From the NCBI RefSeq assembly GCF_001742285.1, contig NZ_MIEK01000009.1:1-64000 (forward strand): a DNA stretch of 64,000 bases, read 5' to 3'. The notes beneath the pieces are model-generated. The model did no database searches, was not told the DNA's origin, and saw nothing but the letters and a program-made list of their open reading frames with translations. The first letter of the stretch is position 1; each line of letters starts with the position of its first letter. Origin of the DNA: Enterococcus rivorum (GTDB lineage Bacteria; Bacillota; Bacilli; Lactobacillales; Enterococcaceae). Below, one piece after another: positions 12,401 to 20,453 of the stretch. The position numbers and the translations under genes were made by a program.

Positions 12401-12737
12401 TGACATCATCTAAAACAAATCGATTCTCAGCCATCATTTTTGCACTTGAAATTCTCATTAGATTTTGATAGCCTTTTAGGTTTTTTGCGTAAAAGAGTAT
12501 CTCTGCCTTCTGCTCAGATTTGGCTGGAATATACTCAAGTGTTAGGCCAATAATCGGTTTGATTCCTGCTTTCTGGCAAGCTTCATAAAATTCAACTGCT
12601 CCGTGTAGAACATTGATATCTGCTATACCTAAAGTTTTATAGCCCAGTTGTTTGGCTTGTTGAACAAATTCTGAAATACGAATAGTACTTGATAGTAGCG
12701 AATAAGATGTAATCGTATAGAGTTGTGGAAAAGACAT
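9405..12737 (-). CDS. dnaE: DNA polymerase III alpha subunit, DnaE type
   Basis: Replicative polymerase of 1110 residues, the error-prone DnaE of Gram-positives that extends primers on the lagging strand alongside PolC. It has an N-terminal PHP domain (about 5-200), the polymerase core with GAGRGSAAGS and the catalytic PDIDLDIPD, a fingers region with YRPGP and SHAFAYSFIGFQMAYLK, and a C-terminal OB-fold (about 960-1040). It has no DnaQ exonuclease insertion, which distinguishes it from PolC. GGAGATG precedes the start. It lies directly upstream of pfkA with a 176-bp gap. Confidence 0.96.
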   Translation of the reverse strand: MSFPQLYTITSYSLLSSTIRISEFVQQAKQLGYKTLGIADINVLHGAVEFYEACQKAGIKPIIGLTLEYIPAKSEQKAEILFYAKNLKGYQNLMRISSAKMMAENRFVLDDVKEYLKDIFAVLPSDKSEIVTALSKSEAEAQECLHLLRSYFDNDSFFAGISFTCNPQNNHELFQFFERQKQPVLALQEIKYINREDDFALKILKHIDEGSQMSIQTQGYPDLEGPYYLRKHEDAEKQLITLGNANGVKNANWLAENCFLEIPLHQKLLPHYPVPDNMNAGTYLKKLCEERLPLRVPDATVDYQERLAKELAIIHTMGFDDYFLIVWDVMAFAHKQKIVTGAGRGSAAGSLVSYVLAITDVDPIKYDLLFERFLNPERHSMPDIDLDIPDNKREEVLTYVSEKYGAHHMAQIATFGTMAAKMVLRDVARVFGLSQSESNRWSNAVPNALKMTLKRAYEESKNFVDLIQSSESNQLLYETAVRLEGLPRHVSTHAAGVVISDENLLNLIPLQPGSNNISLTQFTMNDVEKIGLLKMDFLGLRNLSIIDDTIRSVKRVYQEDIILNKIPLDDEATLTLFQKGETSGIFQFESAGIRNVLRKLGPTSIEDIAAVNALYRPGPMQNIDLFIRRKKGIEAINYPDPSLESILKNTYGVIVYQEQIIQVASKMAGFSLGQADILRRAVSKKKKDVLDEERNHFVSGAEKQGHSKEIATEVYDYIERFANYGFNRSHAFAYSFIGFQMAYLKVHYPGAFYAAILHSVRHNPSKIKEYIGEARKNKVTIIQPSINHSQYSFYLNDDKQIMFGFSSLKGIRRDFIKNILDERKANGPFKSFDQFLIRINGKWLKEENILPLISIGAFDELTPNRRELADGLDGRIQNIIYSGGSDDLFETLELKEKKIADYSLEEKLEQEERYLGVYLSGHPTEEFKKTRLAKKVMDITECVEKQTARLLIYVKDVRVIRTKKGEQMAFVEGDDLTGDLSLTLFPTVFRQIRQTVEQNQVYYVEGKVERSKYNQELQLLVDVIEKAEKIEGTISELTCFLRITEELDTKKTLQKVQEVMKNHPGPVPVILYFQQSGKKIVLSDENWIKDTNEVKHELSSILGEENIAFK

Positions 12738-12872
12738 TGGAACATCTCCTTCTTGTATAAAAAATTATCATTACATAAAAATACTCAACACGTCGGAATC
12801 AATCCTCGTAGGTTCTCTTTTCAAAGTTTAAAAAGAAGAACAATTGATTCACAAATTGAATAGATAGATTAC

Positions 12873-12900
12873 TTTACATTTAAAAAAATTGTGCTAAACT
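12873..12900 (+). promoter_or_regulatory. Promoter of the YjzD-like gene
   Basis: TTTACA (12873-12878), a 16-nt spacer and TAAACT (12895-12900) with an upstream TGC. It lies 25 bp before the ATG. Confidence 0.55.
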
Positions 12901-12924
12901 AATAGCTAGAAAAGAGGTGTTTTC

Positions 12925-13119
12925 ATGCGTTACATCCTTGTATTATTTTGGTCATTTGCCCTTGGACAAGTTGTTGGCTATATTGGTGGAGCTTTAAGTA
13001 ATGGTTCATATGACTTTATGTGGACAGCCATCATTTCTTTAATAGCAGGAGTAATTATTTTGTTCATAGGTCATTTTGCTCTACCAAAAAAAGATACCTC
13101 TAAACCTGTTCATCAATAA
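12925..13119 (+). CDS. YjzD-like small membrane protein (DUF2929)
   Basis: A 64-residue protein with two hydrophobic helices (about 4-24 and 32-54) and a charged lysine-rich tail. The pattern MRYILVLFWSFALGQVVGYI matches the DUF2929/YjzD family of Firmicutes. Its function is unknown. AGAGGTG lies 7 nt before the ATG. It is a single gene between dnaE (divergent) and a convergent MFS gene. Confidence 0.8.
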   Translation: MRYILVLFWSFALGQVVGYIGGALSNGSYDFMWTAIISLIAGVIILFIGHFALPKKDTSKPVHQ

Positions 13120-13140
13120 CAACCATTAAAATAGCTCTTT

Positions 13141-13179
13141 AAAAAACCAGTAACTACAAATATTGTAACTGGTTTTTTT
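13141..13179. terminator. Bidirectional terminator between the yjzD-like gene and the MFS gene
   Basis: AAAAAACCAGT paired with ACTGGTTTTTT, plus an inner TACAA/TTGTA. There is a run of T on the plus side and of A before it, so it suits both converging genes. Confidence 0.8.
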
Positions 13180-13193
13180 GTCTTTTCAACTGT

Positions 13194-14390
13194 TTATAGC
13201 TTTTTATTTAAAATTTTTCTAAAATTAAATGTAGAAAGCCCAATATTTCCTAAAACAAAACAAGCAGTTACAATAAAGACTGCTGAATATCCCATACTAT
13301 GAGCAACCGTTGAACCAACCATTGGACCCAGTACTTGTCCAAAATTACTAAACATTTGATTGTAGCTATAAATACGACTGACTCCCTCGGAAGGAGTGAT
13401 TTTGCTAATCAAAGTATTAATTGACGGCATCAAGGCACCTGTTGAGAACCCTAGTATAAATCTTAAAATTCCTAATTGCAGTGGTGTCTTAACAAACGCC
13501 ATAGGAAGATAGCAAAACAGTGACAACGTTAAACCCGCTAATAATATTTTTTGATTCCCTATTTTATCCCCAAGTCTGCCTAGTACAGGTGATGAGATTA
13601 CTGCTGATACCCCAGCCACAGAAACAATTAAGCCACTAACAAATAAAATACTCCCTGTATCGTTACTTAACGAACGGACGTATAACGTCAGAATTGGACT
13701 AATGCTGGTTACTCCTATTTGTAAAATCAATGTTGTAATGAATAAACCAATCAATATAGATAGATGATCCATTTTTGAAAAAATTTCTTTTGTAGAAATT
13801 AAGTCTTTTTTCTCAATAGGTTTAAAGTCTTCCTTTACCATGAATATAGTTAGAAGTGTAGCGATCAATAAAATTACTCCAGTAATGATAAATACGTTCT
13901 CCATTCCAAACCATTGCGCAAGTGCACCACCAATAGATGGTCCAATCAGAGTTCCTGCAACTGCACCTGTTGATAAAGTCCCAAGAGCCCAACCACTTTT
14001 TGATCGAGGAGCCTGTGAAGCAATCATCGCTGTTGCATTAGGAATATAGCCAGACAAAATCCCAGTAAAAAAACGCATGATTAGCAACCAGTATACATTG
14101 GGCACAAAGGCTAAAGAACCCATAGTCAACGTCATCCCTGCTGCCGCTCGGATCATCATTATTTTTCGTCCTTTACGGTCCGCAAGATTCCCCCAAATAG
14201 GTGCTACAATCGCCGCTGCAAATGCCGTTACAGATATCGCCAACCCAGAAAATAATTCCACTTGACTCTTAGGCGTACCAAGCTGCTCCACATAAATTGG
14301 AATAAAGGGCATTACTAAGCTAATGCTCGCTCCTGTAAAAAAGCAACCGAACCAAGTAATATACAAATTTTTCTTCCAATTAATTTTCAT
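13194..14390 (-). CDS. pmrA: MFS multidrug efflux transporter, PmrA type
   Basis: Proton-coupled exporter of 398 residues with 12 predicted membrane helices. From the N-terminus it reads INWKKNLYITWFGCF, then GNLADRKGRKIMM (the MFS loop 2-3 motif) and a proline-glycine-rich GTLSTGAVAGTLIGPSIGG in helix 5, the drug:H+ antiporter motif C. Sequence and length closely follow streptococcal PmrA, which exports fluoroquinolones and dyes. ATG 14390 has AGAGGTG 9 nt upstream; the longer frame from GTG 14402 overlaps that site. Substrates are not provable from sequence. Confidence 0.85.
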   Translation of the reverse strand: MKINWKKNLYITWFGCFFTGASISLVMPFIPIYVEQLGTPKSQVELFSGLAISVTAFAAAIVAPIWGNLADRKGRKIMMIRAAAGMTLTMGSLAFVPNVYWLLIMRFFTGILSGYIPNATAMIASQAPRSKSGWALGTLSTGAVAGTLIGPSIGGALAQWFGMENVFIITGVILLIATLLTIFMVKEDFKPIEKKDLISTKEIFSKMDHLSILIGLFITTLILQIGVTSISPILTLYVRSLSNDTGSILFVSGLIVSVAGVSAVISSPVLGRLGDKIGNQKILLAGLTLSLFCYLPMAFVKTPLQLGILRFILGFSTGALMPSINTLISKITPSEGVSRIYSYNQMFSNFGQVLGPMVGSTVAHSMGYSAVFIVTACFVLGNIGLSTFNFRKILNKKL

Positions 14391-14525
14391 TTTTCTACAC
14401 ACCTCTTACATTCTTCACTTATAACTATACTCCATATTTGGCAAACTCTCAAAAAATCTTACGATAAAAAATCATTCTAAGCTTGTTAGAATAGGAAAAT
14501 TAGAGATAAAAATATTTTTCTATTC

Positions 14526-14582
14526 AAAAAAACTATTCTTTCTCTCACAACAAGGCTGTCGCTTAGAAAAGAATAGTTTTTA
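14526..14582 (-). terminator. Terminator of the purine permease gene
   Basis: AAAACTATTCTTT pairs with AAAAGAATAGTTTT across a loop of about 25 nt. It lies 20 bp past the permease stop. The large loop makes it atypical. Confidence 0.55.
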
Positions 14583-14600
14583 AAATTTATAAGTTCTCTA

Positions 14601-16016
14601 CTACAAAATTGCTAAAATAATAAAATTCAGAATGAACAAAATATTAACTACCCAAAGAATCGGAGACACTTCATTTATTTTTCCTTTAGCAACTTTTACA
14701 ATCGCATAAAAAATGAACCCTGCAGCAATCCCGTAAGAAATGCTGTAGCACAACCCCATAAAGATTGAGGCAAAAAATGCTGGTACAGCTTCTTCTAAGT
14801 CAGGCCAATTTATATCTTTGAATGAGGCCATCATCATTACCCCAACTAAAATCAAAGCTGGAGCCGTTGCTTGGGCTGGCACAATTGCAATCAGCGGTGA
14901 AAATAGGCTACTTAAGGCAAATAATGCTGCAACAACTACTGAAGTTAATCCTGTACGTCCACCTGCACCAATTCCAGCAGCACTTTCTACATAAGTAGTG
15001 GTATTAGACGTACCAAAAATTGCACCAATAGACGTTGCTACTGCATCTGCAAATAACGCTTTATCCATTTTTGTTTTGAACCCTTTGCTGTCTTCCAATG
15101 CTAGTTCATCCTCTTTCGAGAAGATGCCTGTACGGCGACCAGTACCGATAAATGTTCCAATAGTATCAAAAGTATCCGACAAACTAAAGGCAATAATTGT
15201 CATTAGTACTTGGGGAATTTTTGAACTATCACTAAATAGAGATTGCATCCCATTTTTACCGAAAGCAGCACCAAAAGTTGTTCCTAAAGCATTAAATGAA
15301 TTGCTTAGTGAATTTGTTTGCCAATCAATTGCTGAAGTATCAACAACTCCCATCAAAATGGCTATGATGGTTGTTGAAACGATTCCTAATAAAATTGCAC
15401 CACGGATATTCAAAACAACTAAGACAGTGGTAATCACTAAACCGATTACGGCTAAAATAATCTCTGGATTGTTAAAATTCCCCAAAGCAGGAACAATACT
15501 ATTTCCATTGACAGTACCTTCAACCAGTTTATCTTGAACCGTAAACGTCAGTAAACCAGCATTTTTTATGCCAACATATGCTACGAAAATACCAATCCCA
15601 CCACCAATTGCATGCTGCAAACTCTCTGGTATAGCTTTAATAATTAATTTACGAATTTTAGTTACTGTAATTAAAATGTTAATTAGTCCACAAATGAAAA
15701 CCATAGCTAACGCTTCTTGCCAAGAATAACCTAAACCAAAAACAACGGTGAAGGTGAAAAAGGCATTTAAGCCCATCCCTGGTGCTTGAGCGTAAGGGAC
15801 ATTAGCGAAAAGTCCCATGATTAGTGTACCGATAATAGATGCAATAATCGTTGCAAGGAACACAGCCTGAAAAGGCATGCCTGTTTCAGATAAAATGGAA
15901 GGATTAACGAATAATATATAACTCATTGCAAAAAAGGTTGTCACCCCAGCCATCATCTCAATCGAAACTGATGTTTTGTTCTCTTTCAGTTTAAAAAACT
16001 TCTCCATTTTGTTCAT
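14601..16016 (-). CDS. Purine base permease, AzgA/PbuG type (NCS2)
   Basis: Integral membrane purine transporter of 471 residues with about 12-13 helices. The N-terminal IEMMAGVTTFFAMSYILFVNPSIL and APGMGLNAFF are signatures of the AzgA branch, which imports hypoxanthine, guanine or adenine with protons; FDTIGTF follows mid-protein. I keep the first ATG, because AAGGAG lies only 3 nt before it, but the ATG nine bases later is equally possible. It has a clear promoter and a leader of about 160 nt without a recognisable purine riboswitch. PbuG and PbuO-like roles cannot be separated here. Confidence 0.88.
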   Translation of the reverse strand: MNKMEKFFKLKENKTSVSIEMMAGVTTFFAMSYILFVNPSILSETGMPFQAVFLATIIASIIGTLIMGLFANVPYAQAPGMGLNAFFTFTVVFGLGYSWQEALAMVFICGLINILITVTKIRKLIIKAIPESLQHAIGGGIGIFVAYVGIKNAGLLTFTVQDKLVEGTVNGNSIVPALGNFNNPEIILAVIGLVITTVLVVLNIRGAILLGIVSTTIIAILMGVVDTSAIDWQTNSLSNSFNALGTTFGAAFGKNGMQSLFSDSSKIPQVLMTIIAFSLSDTFDTIGTFIGTGRRTGIFSKEDELALEDSKGFKTKMDKALFADAVATSIGAIFGTSNTTTYVESAAGIGAGGRTGLTSVVVAALFALSSLFSPLIAIVPAQATAPALILVGVMMMASFKDINWPDLEEAVPAFFASIFMGLCYSISYGIAAGFIFYAIVKVAKGKINEVSPILWVVNILFILNFIILAIL

Positions 16017-16182
16017 ACACTCCTTAAAATAATTTACTATGCTTACTTTTTCCTGTTTTTAATGGGTTTAAATAAAAATACTACTCCTTAATTTTCTACT
16101 ATAACCTATAAAACAGCGATGACTTGGAAGTTTGTTATAAAAAATAGAATAATATCGTCTTTTACTAGCCAAGTACCTACAA

Positions 16183-16211
16183 ATTATACGTCAGTCCTTT
16201 CGTATATTCAA
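16183..16211 (-). promoter_or_regulatory. Promoter of the purine permease gene
   Basis: On the minus strand TTGAAT (16206-16211), a 17-nt spacer and TATAAT (16183-16188). Transcription would start near 16176 and give a 5' leader of about 160 nt. Confidence 0.75.
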
Positions 16212-16270
16212 CAAATTATTAACTTTAAACATAAAAAATACTTTTAATGTTCGTCTTTTAAGGAACGAAA

Positions 16271-16303
16271 AAAAGCTTGCTATCAAAAATATAGCAAGCT
16301 TTT
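16271..16303 (-). terminator. Terminator of the nucleotidase gene
   Basis: A perfect 13-bp stem (AAAAGCTTGCTAT / ATAGCAAGCTTTT) with a 7-nt loop. T-run on the minus strand, 16 bp past the stop. Confidence 0.9.
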
Positions 16304-16318
16304 CCATTTTAAGATTAT

Positions 16319-18616
16319 TTACTTAATGACTTTGTTTTTCTTAAATTCCCAAACTACAAAGGTTGAAGCAATCAATACTATTCCAAAATAGGCAATTCCT
16401 TGATTTGATTCACCTGTTTTGGGTAACTTATTTTTATCTTTACTAGATGAAGAGGTTTGAATCGTAGTTTGAGTGGTACTAGAACTTTCGGAAACAGCTT
16501 TTAATACTGTTACCGGGAAAGTAACTGAATTTTGATTTGAATCTGTAATCGTAACAACCAATTTCTCTCCTTCTTTTAAGTCAAAAGAACGGATATTCAG
16601 TTTAAATTTACCATCATTCGCAGCTTGTTCAACAACTGGTTCTTCTGTCGCTACGGCTTTTACAGAGCTGTTTTCAGTCGTTTCTTTTATCACGCTTAGC
16701 TTTCCATTTGGAATCGTTACACCTGTTAAATATTCATTCCCTACATACAACGGGTCAAAAGTTGTCGCTTTTTTTATTAACTCTTCACCTTCGTTTATTT
16801 CAGTAGTACTACCACCCGTTTCCTCTGTATATTTTGCTTTTCTACCTTCTATTTTGGCTGTAATTTCTTCGCCTTTTGCTGTTTTTGATTCAATATAATT
16901 GATAAATGTTTCGGTGTCGGGTTGCATCGCATCTATTAATTTTGCCCCAACAAACCCAGAGAAACCATCACCACCACCAAATAGAAAGTCATTGATTACT
17001 ACGCGGTATTTTTGATCTTTAAGAATAGGTGAGCCATCTGTCTTTTTCATTTCAACTACTTTAAATGGTTGTGCAGCATCTGCATTTTCAATGAAAGTAT
17101 AAGCTAAACCAGATAATTGTAAAAAGTATTTTTCTTCTTGATCGTATTGTTCGTTTAATACTTGTTCAATTTGTGCACCCGTCATTTCGACGATTTGCAT
17201 GATATTACCAAAAGGTTGTACAGCTTGAGCCGCCCCCCAAGTAATTTCTCTATTTTCATTAACAAGTAAATCTGCCCGAACTCCGCCATTATTCGTCATA
17301 GCAAAATCAACATTTATTCCTTTGGCTTTTGCCATTGCAATTTGTCCATCTGTAATTAAGTTACCCAGTGCGGACTCCTTAAACTCATTTACTTCCCTTG
17401 AAATATTTCCATTTTCTTTACTGATTCCAATTTTTTTACTTGTAACACTTATCACACGATCATCAGCATCCTTAACGATAGTCCCAACATTTCCATCTGG
17501 AGCGGGAGCATTTACTGGAGAAACAGGTAACACTTCTGCCGTCGGAGTTTCGACAAAATCTTTCGTGGCCACATCTATTTTCCCTTGGAGATCTACATAC
17601 CCTTTTCCTTGAGAAGTAGACTGAACCACTCGAGTTTTGTTGACTACACCATTAGTATATTGGTGATTGTGTCCTGCGAACAAAGCATCAACACTATTAT
17701 CTGGATCTAGCGTATTCACTTTCGCTAAAATTTCAGCGGCATCCCCACTTACTTGTTGCTGTTTGCTAACTGCCGGAATATGGGCCAACACAACAATAGC
17801 ATTCACTCCTTGTTCTTCTCTTAATGCCTTAGAGTACTTAGCAATCGTTGTTGCTTCATCTAAAAAGTCATATCCTTCATAATGTTCTCTTAAAACTAAG
17901 TTAGGAATTTCAGTTGTTACGACTCCAATAAAACCAATTTTTACTTTTTGTTCCCCTTCACCAAATTCTTTGATTGTATATGGTTGCCAACCATAAGGAA
18001 TGTCTTTTGTCCCTTTTTTTACTACATTCCCAATGACTATTTCTGCTTTGGAAGCTTCTCTTGGATAACTTGCTAAAATACCATAGGGATCTTTAGTTGG
18101 TGCGCCAGCAGTCATGATACGGTTAAACTCTCCTAGCCCTTCATCAAATTCATGATTGCCTAAAGTTCCGATAGTAAAATTCATCTGATTTAATACGTTA
18201 ACAGTCGGTTCATCTTGTAGTAACGCGGAATTCGCAGGACTAGCTCCTACCATGTCTCCAGAGTGAACGCGAATTGTCTGTCCACCGATATTATTCTCAG
18301 CAAAAGTTTTTTCAGCTCGATTGAGGTAACTGCTTAATAAAGCCGCTGATCCTGCCTTTTCCACTTTGACTCCTGCATCAGTATAAAAAGAACCTGTTGT
18401 ACTCAATGCGCCATGAAAATCATTAATGCCCAGAATTTGGATAGGTATTTGGTTGCCTTTTACCGACACATTCTCGGCAGCAAGCGTTGCCTCTTGACCA
18501 TTAACTAGGTCCTCAGCTTTTACATTAATTGGGAAAATGGTTGCCCCGACACCCATTCCACTAGCAAATAAAAAAAATACCATTGTGCTCTTTAGTGATT
18601 GTTTCCACTTTTTCAT
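16319..18616 (-). CDS. Cell-wall-anchored 5'-nucleotidase / UDP-sugar hydrolase family protein
   Basis: Secreted phosphoesterase of 765 residues. It has a signal peptide (about 1-34, ending VKA-ED), a calcineurin-like metallophosphatase domain with D66 and H68 in INDFHG, then SGDMVGAS, GNHEFD and GHNH, a 5'-nucleotidase C-terminal domain (about 410-570), a Ser/Thr-rich stalk and a sortase signal LPKTG (731-735) with hydrophobic segment and basic tail. It should dephosphorylate extracellular nucleotides at the wall, salvaging nucleosides or making adenosine. It lies next to the purine permease, which fits salvage. I chose ATG 18616, 7 nt after AGAGG; ATGs further upstream lack a spaced site. 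Confidence 0.9.
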   Translation of the reverse strand: MKKWKQSLKSTMVFFLFASGMGVGATIFPINVKAEDLVNGQEATLAAENVSVKGNQIPIQILGINDFHGALSTTGSFYTDAGVKVEKAGSAALLSSYLNRAEKTFAENNIGGQTIRVHSGDMVGASPANSALLQDEPTVNVLNQMNFTIGTLGNHEFDEGLGEFNRIMTAGAPTKDPYGILASYPREASKAEIVIGNVVKKGTKDIPYGWQPYTIKEFGEGEQKVKIGFIGVVTTEIPNLVLREHYEGYDFLDEATTIAKYSKALREEQGVNAIVVLAHIPAVSKQQQVSGDAAEILAKVNTLDPDNSVDALFAGHNHQYTNGVVNKTRVVQSTSQGKGYVDLQGKIDVATKDFVETPTAEVLPVSPVNAPAPDGNVGTIVKDADDRVISVTSKKIGISKENGNISREVNEFKESALGNLITDGQIAMAKAKGINVDFAMTNNGGVRADLLVNENREITWGAAQAVQPFGNIMQIVEMTGAQIEQVLNEQYDQEEKYFLQLSGLAYTFIENADAAQPFKVVEMKKTDGSPILKDQKYRVVINDFLFGGGDGFSGFVGAKLIDAMQPDTETFINYIESKTAKGEEITAKIEGRKAKYTEETGGSTTEINEGEELIKKATTFDPLYVGNEYLTGVTIPNGKLSVIKETTENSSVKAVATEEPVVEQAANDGKFKLNIRSFDLKEGEKLVVTITDSNQNSVTFPVTVLKAVSESSSTTQTTIQTSSSSKDKNKLPKTGESNQGIAYFGIVLIASTFVVWEFKKNKVIK

Positions 18617-18664
18617 CTTTTTGCCTCTTTTCATCATAATAACTACCCTGTACTCATCACAAGA

Positions 18665-19330
18665 TTACCAATGGTTTAAAGCGCTGTCAATACTACTTTT
18701 TCCTTTTTCTATATTCCTTCCAAAAACCAAGAATAGCAGCACACTTTGCAAGGCAGTAAACATCGCTATAAAAACAAGTTTATTCACTGTCCACTCAAAA
18801 AAAATAAACTGGATTGTCTCAATTGGTCTTGTAAAAAGATAAACACTATGCAACCGTTGAAATCGACCAACATAAATAGCTAAACTAGCTAACAAATGAA
18901 TTCCCCCTATTAAAAAAATACTTGAGGTGTTTTTCAAAATAGAGCTACTTCTTTTCCATTCCATGATAACAGAAAGCATTGATTGAACGCCCCAAAAATA
19001 ATAAGGAACAATCCCGACAACAAGTAAACAAAACGCCCACCAATCTTGTAATGATGAGGAAAATATCTGACTATTTTTTTGATAAATTGATAATACTTCT
19101 AGATGAAAAAAATCGGTTAATAGATAAGGAGCATTCGGATAAAATAGGAGCCAAAGAAAACTTGTTAAATAGAAAGTTTTTCCCTGCTTCCTATGAAAAC
19201 TTATCTCTATTGGAAGATAAGCCAAAAATACGTTTAATGCCATGAATTGAAAATCAGAAGCAAAATAAAACATATAAAAACAGTAACATCCTGTAAACAC
19301 TCGAATCACCCAACACTTTTGCTTGTCCAT
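18665..19330 (-). CDS. DUF1361 integral membrane protein
   Basis: A 221-residue membrane protein with about six to seven hydrophobic segments. The conserved block FLWLLFYPNAPYLLTDFFHL is typical of DUF1361, a family of unknown function. ATG 19330 is preceded by AAGGTGG at a good distance, so the longer upstream frame is probably not translated. It lies 48 bp upstream of the nucleotidase start in the same direction, so the two may share a transcript. Any functional link to the nucleotidase is speculative. Confidence 0.75.
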   Translation of the reverse strand: MDKQKCWVIRVFTGCYCFYMFYFASDFQFMALNVFLAYLPIEISFHRKQGKTFYLTSFLWLLFYPNAPYLLTDFFHLEVLSIYQKNSQIFSSSLQDWWAFCLLVVGIVPYYFWGVQSMLSVIMEWKRSSSILKNTSSIFLIGGIHLLASLAIYVGRFQRLHSVYLFTRPIETIQFIFFEWTVNKLVFIAMFTALQSVLLFLVFGRNIEKGKSSIDSALNHW

Positions 19331-19514
19331 ACAAATTACCACCTTTAAATTCAATAAAATAAAAAAGGAACAAATGACAGGTTCTCTATTCTTTCGCCTA
19401 ATTTTATAAATTAAGTTTAACATAGAGCTCTTTTTTTAAAAAACAACTTTTAAAACTTGATAATCCCTTTTTTTGTGCTAGACTAGGTAAAAGAAATGTG
19501 ACAGGGGGGATTTT

Positions 19515-20327
19515 TTGAAAAAATTGATAGCTATTGATTTAGATGGAACAACCTTAAACACTAAATCATTGATTAGCCCACGAACTGAAAAAGTGTTGAA
19601 AAATGCGATGAATAACGGTCATTATGTAAGTATCGTTACAGGCCGTCCATACCGAATGAGTGATCAATTTTATCAACAACTAGGATTAACCACACCTATG
19701 GTAAATTTTAACGGGGCATTAGTTCATATTCCAAATAAACAATGGGCAGAAGAAACAGAGTCGCGAATTCAGCGAGATCTTGTTTTTGATATTCTAGCAC
19801 AGAAACAAGCGTTGAACTTAGATTTTGTGGCAGCTGAAAATAAAGAGACTTTCTATATTGATAATTTTGACTATTTTGATGCTGCATTTTTCGCTTCTGA
19901 AGCAAACGAAAAGAATCTTTTAACAACTAAAAATTTAGTATCTGATCCTACTTCTATGATGGTACGTACTTCAAGAGAAAAAGCTAAATATGTCTCTGAT
20001 ACACTGACTTCACAATATGGGGAATATGTTGATGTGCGAACTTGGGGCGGGCCAACAGCTATTTTGGAAATTGTTTCAAAAGGGATTCAAAAAGCTAAAG
20101 GTGTTGAACAAGTAGCAAACTATTTGAATGTTAAACGTTCGGATATTCTAGCTTTCGGTGATGAGCATAACGATGAAGAAATGCTGGAATATGCTGGCTG
20201 GGGCGTTGCCATGAAGAATGCAACGGATCATATCAAGTCTGTGGCAAACGACATTACAGAAAAAACAAATGAAGAAGATGGTTTAGCTGACTATTTAGAT
20301 CAATACTTAGATTTACAAACAAAATAA
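19515..20327 (+). CDS. HAD-superfamily sugar/cofactor phosphatase, Cof type
   Basis: A 270-residue member of the Cof/YidA subfamily (HAD-IIB). It has the nucleophile motif IDLDGTT with D8 and D10, motif II at VTGRP, a type C2B cap, K186-region KGIQKAKG, and motif IV FGDEHNDEEML. Such enzymes dephosphorylate sugar phosphates or flavin/pyridoxal precursors; the substrate is not predictable. The start is TTG 19515, because AGGGGGG ends 5 nt upstream and no ATG fits. A terminator follows immediately. Confidence 0.85.
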   Translation: MKKLIAIDLDGTTLNTKSLISPRTEKVLKNAMNNGHYVSIVTGRPYRMSDQFYQQLGLTTPMVNFNGALVHIPNKQWAEETESRIQRDLVFDILAQKQALNLDFVAAENKETFYIDNFDYFDAAFFASEANEKNLLTTKNLVSDPTSMMVRTSREKAKYVSDTLTSQYGEYVDVRTWGGPTAILEIVSKGIQKAKGVEQVANYLNVKRSDILAFGDEHNDEEMLEYAGWGVAMKNATDHIKSVANDITEKTNEEDGLADYLDQYLDLQTK

Positions 20328-20337
20328 TTCTTTATCA

Positions 20338-20370
20338 CTCGTAAAAATAAATTTTACGAGTTTTATTTTT
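20338..20370 (+). terminator. Terminator of the HAD phosphatase gene
   Basis: CTCGTAAAA and TTTTACGAG around TAAA, followed by TTTTATTTTT. Confidence 0.9.
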
Positions 20371-20385
20371 ACCTAAGTTCCTCCT

Positions 20386-20414
20386 TTGACGAACATTTGT
20401 TCTTGTGATAAAAT
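20386..20414 (+). promoter_or_regulatory. Promoter of the radical-SAM repair pair
   Basis: TTGACG (20386-20391), a 17-nt spacer and TAAAAT (20409-20414). Both elements are overlapped or flanked by LexA-type palindromes. Confidence 0.75.
20391..20402. promoter_or_regulatory. LexA/DinR-type SOS box 1
   Basis: GAACATTTGTTC, preceded by C, fits the Gram-positive LexA core GAAC-N4-GTTC exactly. It starts at the last base of the -35 and runs into the spacer, where bound LexA would block RNA polymerase. Confidence 0.75.
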
Positions 20415-20416
20415 AA

Positions 20417-20428
20417 GAACAAATGTTC
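20417..20428. promoter_or_regulatory. LexA/DinR-type SOS box 2
   Basis: GAACAAATGTTC, a second perfect GAAC-N4-GTTC core, lies just downstream of the -10 over the transcription start. The two boxes are also an inverted repeat of each other (centres 26 bp apart), which allows cooperative binding or a stem. Confidence 0.75.
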
Positions 20429-20453
20429 TTTCTTTAAGGAGATGAATACTATT

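Noticed and set aside
12822-12850. AGAACAATTGATTC upstream of dnaE as a LexA box
   Set aside because: The second half is GATT instead of GTTC, and it is not placed over a visible promoter.
14998-15537. Plus-strand reading frame of 179 codons across the purine permease
   Set aside because: It is an antisense shadow with no ribosome binding site.
16017-16182. A purine (guanine/adenine) riboswitch in the permease leader
   Set aside because: I looked for the ATATGG-...-TCTACC-...-CCGTAAA pattern on the minus strand and did not find it.
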